A DNA stretch of 11,332 bases. It comes from CAYZIC01 sp964478335. Lineage in GTDB: Bacteria > Verrucomicrobiota > Kiritimatiellia > RFP12 > DVOR01. The stretch lies in the NCBI GenBank assembly GCA_964478335.1, contig CAYZIC010000072.1, positions 1-11,332 on the forward strand, written 5' to 3'. Numbering within the stretch: the stretch's first letter is position 1; each line of letters begins with the position of its first letter. Shown one piece after another: positions 7,529 to 11,332 of the stretch. The position numbers were made by a program, and so were the translations under genes. The notes beneath the pieces were generated by a model. It ran no database searches. It was not told where the DNA came from and saw nothing but the letters and a program-made list of their open reading frames with translations.

Positions 7529-7574
7529 GTCTATACCTTTTAAGGGGGGTGTTGACGGGTGCATACAAATAGTC

Positions 7575-7590
7575 AGAAGGATGTCCTTCT
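7575..7590. promoter_or_regulatory. Perfect palindrome in the fadL leader
   Basis: AGAAGGA and TCCTTCT, 7-base arms separated by 2 bases, lie just downstream of the predicted fadL -10. The position suits a repressor operator or a leader hairpin; no regulator is encoded nearby. Confidence 0.5.
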
Positions 7591-7603
7591 TGAATTGCCT
7601 CTT

Positions 7604-7632
7604 ACTATGCCATATTTGCGCCAATAAGACAA
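7604..7632 (-). promoter_or_regulatory. Likely fadL promoter
   Basis: Read on the minus strand: -35 TTGTCT (7627-7632), a 17-base spacer, -10 CATAGT (7604-7609). The -35 is identical to that of the lolC promoter. The leader to ATG 7528 would be about 70 bases. Confidence 0.5.
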
Positions 7633-7667
7633 GGGGGAGACGGCTGAAAAAAGTTCCTTATAGTACA

Positions 7668-7682
7668 CCCTTAAAATAAGGG
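7668..7682. other. Small palindrome upstream of the fadL promoter
   Basis: CCCTTA and TAAGGG, perfect 6-base arms around AAA, about 36 bases upstream of the fadL -35. It could be an activator or repressor site; nothing else identifies it. Confidence 0.35.
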
Positions 7683-7740
7683 GAGGCTCGCTACGCTCGC
7701 TCGCAACAAGCATCAGGCATTAAGAGGCTCGCTGCGCTCG
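7683..7740. repeat. Pair of 17-bp direct repeats
   Basis: GAGGCTCGCTACGCTCG at 7683-7699 recurs with one change (A to G) at 7724-7740, 41 bases apart start to start. Each copy is internally repetitive (GCTCG, CGCTCG). It resembles dispersed intergenic repeats of bacterial genomes, but this is an impression. Confidence 0.6.
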
Positions 7741-7786
7741 TAGGACTGCCAGGGGTTTTACCGCAGAGGCGGGGTGCGCAGAGGGG

Positions 7787-7848
7787 GCAGTGATCCCAAA
7801 ATCCAGTCGCTCGTGTGACAGTGATCAGCCGACGCCGCTAACTGCGGC
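7787..7848. repeat. Intergenic repeat module, copy B
   Basis: One end is the 20-mer GCAGTGATCCCAAAATCCAG (7787-7806); the other is the hairpin GCCGC-TAACT-GCGGC (7834-7848). Copy A at 7960-8020 has both ends identical, with different sequence between them. Confidence 0.75.
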
Positions 7849-7959
7849 GCGCAAGACTGCGTTTTTTGCATATTGATGCGTTTATTCTTAAACGCGGGCC
7901 ACTGGGCTTGCCTCTCATCACAATGATCGCACTGCGCCAGGACTGTCTGATTGTCTCAC

Positions 7960-8020
7960 GCAGTGATCCCAAAATCCAGACTCCAACTCCCAAAATCCAC
8001 TCGATGCCGCTAACTGCGGC
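7960..8020. repeat. Intergenic repeat module, copy A
   Basis: Carries the same 20-mer (7960-7979) and the same 15-base hairpin (8006-8020) as copy B, in the same orientation and at almost the same spacing. A partial third copy of the 20-mer, TCCCAAAATCCA, lies inside it at 7988-7999. The hairpin is 6 bases past the stop of the upstream permease gene. Confidence 0.75.
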
Positions 8021-8026
8021 GGCGGA

Positions 8027-9355
8027 CTAAGAGGCCGTAGGTCTCTTGCAGAGCGCCCAGATGCCGGGGATGGCAAAGAGAATGACCAAGGCGCCCACGT
8101 GCCAGAGGGTGAGGGTGGCGAGGTGGGTGAGGGTGAGCTTTTCGCCGATGATCAGGCAATTGAGGGGATCGATGGCGATGTAGGGTTTGATCGGGGCCAG
8201 AATGGATCGCCCAAAGGCGACGCACCATTGGGCAAAGGTTGTGGAGCGCCGCGTGGCCAAGGCAACCTCTGTGTAGTCACTAGAGGCGGCATAGAGGATG
8301 ATGGCATTGATGAGGCCAGTGAAAAGTGCCACTGGCAGGGAAAAGAGTGCGCCGAGTGTGATGCCAGCAGCCGCAATGGCTAGCAGCAGAGTCCAGAGGG
8401 CATAGCCGTAACGCATGGCATTGTGAGTGTAGCTGATGCCGGGGGTGAGCAAGACGAGGTCGAGCTCTTCTCTAAAGAGGAATGTCGCCGCGGGGTCGTT
8501 GTCTTGGCGCTCAATGGTGAGATGTCCATCGCTGGCGAGCAAGTCGGCAAGGGGGAGCGATTGGGTGACCCATTGATTGTCGCCAAAGGATAGGGGGTAG
8601 GATTGGTCTGCAAGCGAGATGGAGACGGTGAGTGCGCGCTTGACACCCAATACTCCATTGGCGGGCAGACGAAGCGTAGCGTGGGTGGCGTCGGATTGGG
8701 CTGCACGAAGCGTCGCAAGGTCAAAGGTGTAGGGGCGGCGTTCTTCGGGATCGAGCGGTTTGTAGCGCATGGGCTCTTTACGGGCGAGTTCGCGCAATGC
8801 TTGCTCTTTGTCGACGGTCTTGGCGAGGATGTTGTGCTTGAGAAAGAGGTCGTAGGTCTCTTGGGCGCGCACGATGCGGGGGGGGAGTTGCGGATGGGAA
8901 ACCGTTTGGCCACGCGGTAGGTCGGGGATGTAGAGCGTGGCGGCAATCAGAGAGAGCACCAAGTCGCCGACCAGTAGGGTGGCGAGTAGCGCGCACCCGA
9001 GCCAGCGGCCAAACCAGAGTGCCGTGCGTGATAGGGGCTTGGTTAGCGTCAAGGTTAGACGGTTGGTCTGCACATCGTGGGAGAATGTCGCACAAGCAAT
9101 GGTTAGGACGATCACCATCAGGGCGGCTGAGACGGCATAGACGGTGTAACCAAAGAGGGCGCGCATTTCGCCCTCAATGGCGAATGGATGACTGCCTAAT
9201 AGGGTCGGAATCGCCCACGTCAACAGGGGAATCAACCCCAACGCAATCCAGATGGCTGGTTGGCGCAGGTGGGTGCGCAAAACCAAGCTCGCACTTGCCC
9301 AAAGCGGGCGCCAAGCAAAGTGGAGGAGGACTGATGATGGAGAATGGTCTGCCAT
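8027..9355 (-). CDS. ABC-2 type permease with large hydrophilic loop
   Basis: Inner-membrane permease of 442 residues. Hydrophobic segments lie at about 34-53, 68-91 and 113-143, then a hydrophilic region (about 145-310) that is probably extracytoplasmic, then helices at about 317-357 (two) and 410-436. TNRLTLTLTKPLSR (97-110) matches LSKPLSR of the other permease in the operon, so the two are related halves of one exporter. ATG 9355 lies 5 bases after the ATPase stop; no strong ribosome site is seen, which fits translational coupling. The hydrophilic insertion is absent from the partner permease. The exported substrate is unknown. Confidence 0.8.
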   Translation of the reverse strand: MADHSPSSVLLHFAWRPLWASASLVLRTHLRQPAIWIALGLIPLLTWAIPTLLGSHPFAIEGEMRALFGYTVYAVSAALMVIVLTIACATFSHDVQTNRLTLTLTKPLSRTALWFGRWLGCALLATLLVGDLVLSLIAATLYIPDLPRGQTVSHPQLPPRIVRAQETYDLFLKHNILAKTVDKEQALRELARKEPMRYKPLDPEERRPYTFDLATLRAAQSDATHATLRLPANGVLGVKRALTVSISLADQSYPLSFGDNQWVTQSLPLADLLASDGHLTIERQDNDPAATFLFREELDLVLLTPGISYTHNAMRYGYALWTLLLAIAAAGITLGALFSLPVALFTGLINAIILYAASSDYTEVALATRRSTTFAQWCVAFGRSILAPIKPYIAIDPLNCLIIGEKLTLTHLATLTLWHVGALVILFAIPGIWALCKRPTAS

Positions 9356-9360
9356 GATGA

Positions 9361-10140
9361 TTACTTGACCAAAAAGTCTGCCGGCTCAAAGGTCGCATGC
9401 GATTGGCCGATTTGTTGTAAGAAGTACGTCTCAAGGGTGAGGCGGTTGCCTGCGCCATCTTGGAGTAGCTCATCAATCGCTCCCATACCACAGAGCGAGC
9501 CTTGGTTGAGGATGGCAATGCGATCGCAGCAGTCTGCTACGTCGGCTAATAGGTGGGAGGACATCAAGATACTGACACCGGTCTGCTTGAGTGCCAAAAT
9601 CAAATCCTTAACCTCGCGCGTGCCCACGGGATCAAGACCAGAGGTGGGCTCGTCGAGAATCAGGAGCGACGGGCGGTTGATCAGCGCTTGCGCAAGGCCT
9701 AAGCGGCGGGTCATACCTTTGGAATAGGTGCCCACGGGACGCTGCTTAACATCGTCGAGCTTGACCATCTTGAGCAATTGGTCAATGCGTGAATCAAGGG
9801 TGTCTTTGGGGAGATTAAAGAGGGCTCCGTAGTAGGCGAGGGTTTCGCGGGCGGTGAGGAAAGGATGGAGATAGGAGATTTCGGGGAGATAGCCGATGAC
9901 TTCGCGTACTGAGCGGTGCCCGGGCTTTTGACCCAAGACGGAGATCGTGCCGCTGGTGGGCTTGATTAGGCCGAGTAAGAGCTTGATGGTGGTGCTTTTG
10001 CCAGAACCATTCGGCCCGAGTAGCCCAAAGATCTCCCCCGCTTGTAGCTCCAGGGTGAGCGGCTTGAGGGCTTGGGCGATCGGACGACGCCAAAAGTCTT
10101 GGTAGGTCTTGGTGACTTGATCAAATGATAAAACCGTCAT
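9361..10140 (-). CDS. ABC-2 type exporter ATPase (CcmA-like)
   Basis: Cytoplasmic ATPase of 259 residues that would drive the two flanking permeases. Motifs: Walker A GPNGSGKST (42-50), GYLPE (83-87) in the Q-loop region as in ABC-2 exporters, signature TYSKGMTRR (138-146), Walker B LLILDEP (159-165), D-loop SGLD (167-170), H-loop H196. The YSKGM signature in place of LSGGQ is common in this drug/polysaccharide-type ATPase group. ATG 10140 has AAGGA 6 bases upstream, located in the 12-base gap after the short permease. The last 40 residues diverge from the core and probably contact the permeases. Substrate not determinable. Confidence 0.92.
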   Translation of the reverse strand: MTVLSFDQVTKTYQDFWRRPIAQALKPLTLELQAGEIFGLLGPNGSGKSTTIKLLLGLIKPTSGTISVLGQKPGHRSVREVIGYLPEISYLHPFLTARETLAYYGALFNLPKDTLDSRIDQLLKMVKLDDVKQRPVGTYSKGMTRRLGLAQALINRPSLLILDEPTSGLDPVGTREVKDLILALKQTGVSILMSSHLLADVADCCDRIAILNQGSLCGMGAIDELLQDGAGNRLTLETYFLQQIGQSHATFEPADFLVK

Positions 10141-10152
10141 GATGATCCTTGA

Positions 10153-11118
10153 TTAAGCAAGTTCGCGCTGGCGAAGACCGGCGCTACCCAAATTGAGAAA
10201 GAGTGCACTCGTAACCATCGCATAGCCCGCACAACCAAGCAGATAGTACCAGCTGATGCCTTGATAGGACAACGCATCCAATTGCCAAAAGAGACGAAAG
10301 TCAGGTAGACGCAAGTAAAACCCCAGCACAAAGACCGCCAACGTCGCGCTGATCGTACTGCCCAAGGTCAAGCGACTGGCAAAGCAAATTGCAATCGCCA
10401 GCACCTGGATTAAACCAAAGAATAGCAAAACGCCACCTTGTAAGGAGAGGGCTTTGAGGGGGACTTCAGGTGATAACAGCGTGTAAATGACCGCCACTCC
10501 AGCTAATGCAAAGGGGAGAATGTGCGTCGCACAGAGCGTTAAGCGCATCCCATAATTGCGATTGAGCACCGCACCCGCGACCATCGCAAAGAGCGTGGCA
10601 CCAAGCGCACTCAGACAGAGTGGCCAGTCGACATAGCGACCCAAGGATTGATAGTGCGGAGAGAAGGCCTCTGCCAGCATGACTGCGAGGATTGATGAAC
10701 ACGCAAAGGTCAAGAGGACCGCTGTGATTCCAAACCATTTGCCCATCAGCCAGATGTGCCGAGAGAGTGGCTTACTCAGGGTCGCCGCAGCAACACCTGT
10801 GTGTAATTCGCCTGTTACCGTGCGCACGGCCCCAAAGAGCGTAATCGCAACACCAAATAAAAAGAAAGACGCTAACCCACAATCGCGGGCCAAGCGTCCA
10901 TCTTGAGAGAATTGTTGAAATTGAAAGATCGGAGTGATGAGCGTGAGCAAAATGGGCACAAAGATCAGTAGGAGAATCACTGGATGTGCGAGTAATTCAA
11001 TTCGCGTCACGTGCATCACCGCACGCAATTGCTTCACCATCCCCCCCCATGAGCGGTTAATAGAGGGGTGGTGTTGCGGAGAAAAAGGGCTCTGGTCGAG
11101 TGGCGCGTCGTGTGTCAT
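10153..11118 (-). CDS. ABC-2 type permease, first gene of the exporter operon
   Basis: Inner-membrane permease of 321 residues. Six hydrophobic stretches are apparent (about 44-66, 80-98, 130-150, 166-185, 198-214, 226-246), then further ones near 252-268 and 287-310. The ABC-2 motif GVAAATLSKPLSR (108-120) is followed by GKWFG (126-130), matching the second permease. The start is uncertain: ATG 11118 and TTG 11127 both lack a ribosome site, and Met27 directly follows an 8-G tract that could serve as an imperfect one. The gene lies about 70 bases after the preceding small membrane protein gene with no clear promoter or terminator between, so read-through is likely. Confidence 0.8.
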   Translation of the reverse strand: MTHDAPLDQSPFSPQHHPSINRSWGGMVKQLRAVMHVTRIELLAHPVILLLIFVPILLTLITPIFQFQQFSQDGRLARDCGLASFFLFGVAITLFGAVRTVTGELHTGVAAATLSKPLSRHIWLMGKWFGITAVLLTFACSSILAVMLAEAFSPHYQSLGRYVDWPLCLSALGATLFAMVAGAVLNRNYGMRLTLCATHILPFALAGVAVIYTLLSPEVPLKALSLQGGVLLFFGLIQVLAIAICFASRLTLGSTISATLAVFVLGFYLRLPDFRLFWQLDALSYQGISWYYLLGCAGYAMVTSALFLNLGSAGLRQRELA

Positions 11119-11188
11119 GATGGTCAATGGTGTCGGCCGATGAGGTGCGACGATTTGCTACAGGAGCGACCTGTCACCCTTTATTCGC

Positions 11189-11332
11189 TTATTTAATCCA
11201 AGGCAATGGATCAAAGGGCAAAGAGCCCAATGTGTTACCAGTGGGTTGACCCGCAGGGGCACCACCTTGAGCACCCATGCAAAAGATCAACGCAGTGGTG
11301 ACCAAGAGTGCCGCACAAGCCGCAATGATCGC
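11189..11332 (-). CDS. C-terminal end of a small membrane protein, possibly SecG
   Basis: Only the last 47 residues are inside the window. They comprise a hydrophobic helix (AIIAACAALLVTTALIFCMG), a Gly/Pro-rich stretch (GGAPAGQPTGNT) and the end LPFDPLPWIK, closed by TAA at 11189-11191. This matches the outline of SecG, the accessory subunit of the SecYEG translocase, whose second helix is followed by a short polar tail, but no residue-level motif proves it. Another small secreted or membrane protein is equally possible. It precedes the ABC exporter genes on the same strand. Confidence 0.55.
   Translation of the reverse strand, partial: AIIAACAALLVTTALIFCMGAQGGAPAGQPTGNTLGSLPFDPLPWIK

Larger units (their letters stand above)
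7529..8026. other. Repeat-rich non-coding stretch of about 500 bases
   Basis: No frame here looks coding. It holds the fadL leader and promoter (7529-7632), a 15-base palindrome (7668-7682), a 17-bp direct repeat pair (7683-7740), two copies of a module of about 61 bp (7787-7848 and 7960-8020), and a hairpin GCGTTT/AAACGC (7878-7895). An imperfect inverted repeat joins 7925-7936 with 7959-7968. No clean terminator for the ABC operon ending at 8027 was seen; the hairpin at 8006-8020 lacks a T-run. Confidence 0.7.

Noticed and set aside
7529..7624. Extended fadL start at 7624
   Set aside because: It would bury the signal peptide 32 residues inside the protein and covers the likely promoter -10 and the leader palindrome.
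7833..7862. Plus-strand terminator (hairpin then TTTTTT)
   Set aside because: There is no plus-strand gene upstream for it to serve, and the T-run is 12 bases beyond the stem; it is better explained as part of the repeat module.
8380..8946. 188-codon minus-strand ORF within the long permease
   Set aside because: Out-of-frame shadow; composition is Pro/Ser-rich as expected from a wrong frame, while the overlapping permease is clearly coding.
11160..11174. Terminator after the SecG-like gene
   Set aside because: The stem is only 5 base pairs and no T-run follows on the minus strand.

Overview
The window looks like chromosomal DNA of a Gram-negative (diderm) bacterium. It encodes a lipoprotein-release ABC system, a FadL-type outer-membrane porin and peptidoglycan precursor enzymes. 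The MurC-MurB fusion and the sequence style of the single LolC/E permease suggest, by recollection only, a member of the PVC group such as Verrucomicrobiota. No rRNA or other taxonomic marker is present, so this placement is tentative. Every recognisable gene is on the minus strand, so transcription runs from high to low coordinates.

Right part (11332 to 8027): the C-terminal 47 residues of a small membrane protein, possibly SecG, are followed by a three-gene ABC-2 type exporter: short permease (11118-10153), ATPase (10140-9361) and long permease with a large hydrophilic loop (9355-8027). The spacings of 12 and 5 bases indicate one operon.

A 498-base non-coding stretch (8026-7529) follows. 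It holds a duplicated module of about 61 bp (hairpin plus a conserved 20-mer), a 17-bp direct repeat pair, several small palindromes and the promoter and leader of the next gene. That gene, fadL-like (7528-6248), encodes an outer-membrane porin with a signal peptide and ends in a clear intrinsic terminator (6183-6223).

Between 6247 and 5847 lies a second non-coding stretch with seven tandem copies of a 23-bp unit (6010-6170), each able to fold into a hairpin, and a sigma70-like promoter. That promoter serves a short unrecognised gene (5846-5394) whose reading frame is broken in two places.

Left part (5300 to 1): a good sigma70-like promoter drives a compact operon of lolC/E permease, lolD ATPase, trkH-type K+ transporter (overlapping lolD by 14 bases) and a murC-murB fusion that runs off the left edge. 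Two steps of cell-envelope building (lipoprotein release and cytoplasmic peptidoglycan precursor synthesis) and potassium uptake are therefore probably co-transcribed. Nothing mobile, no CRISPR array and no RNA gene was seen.
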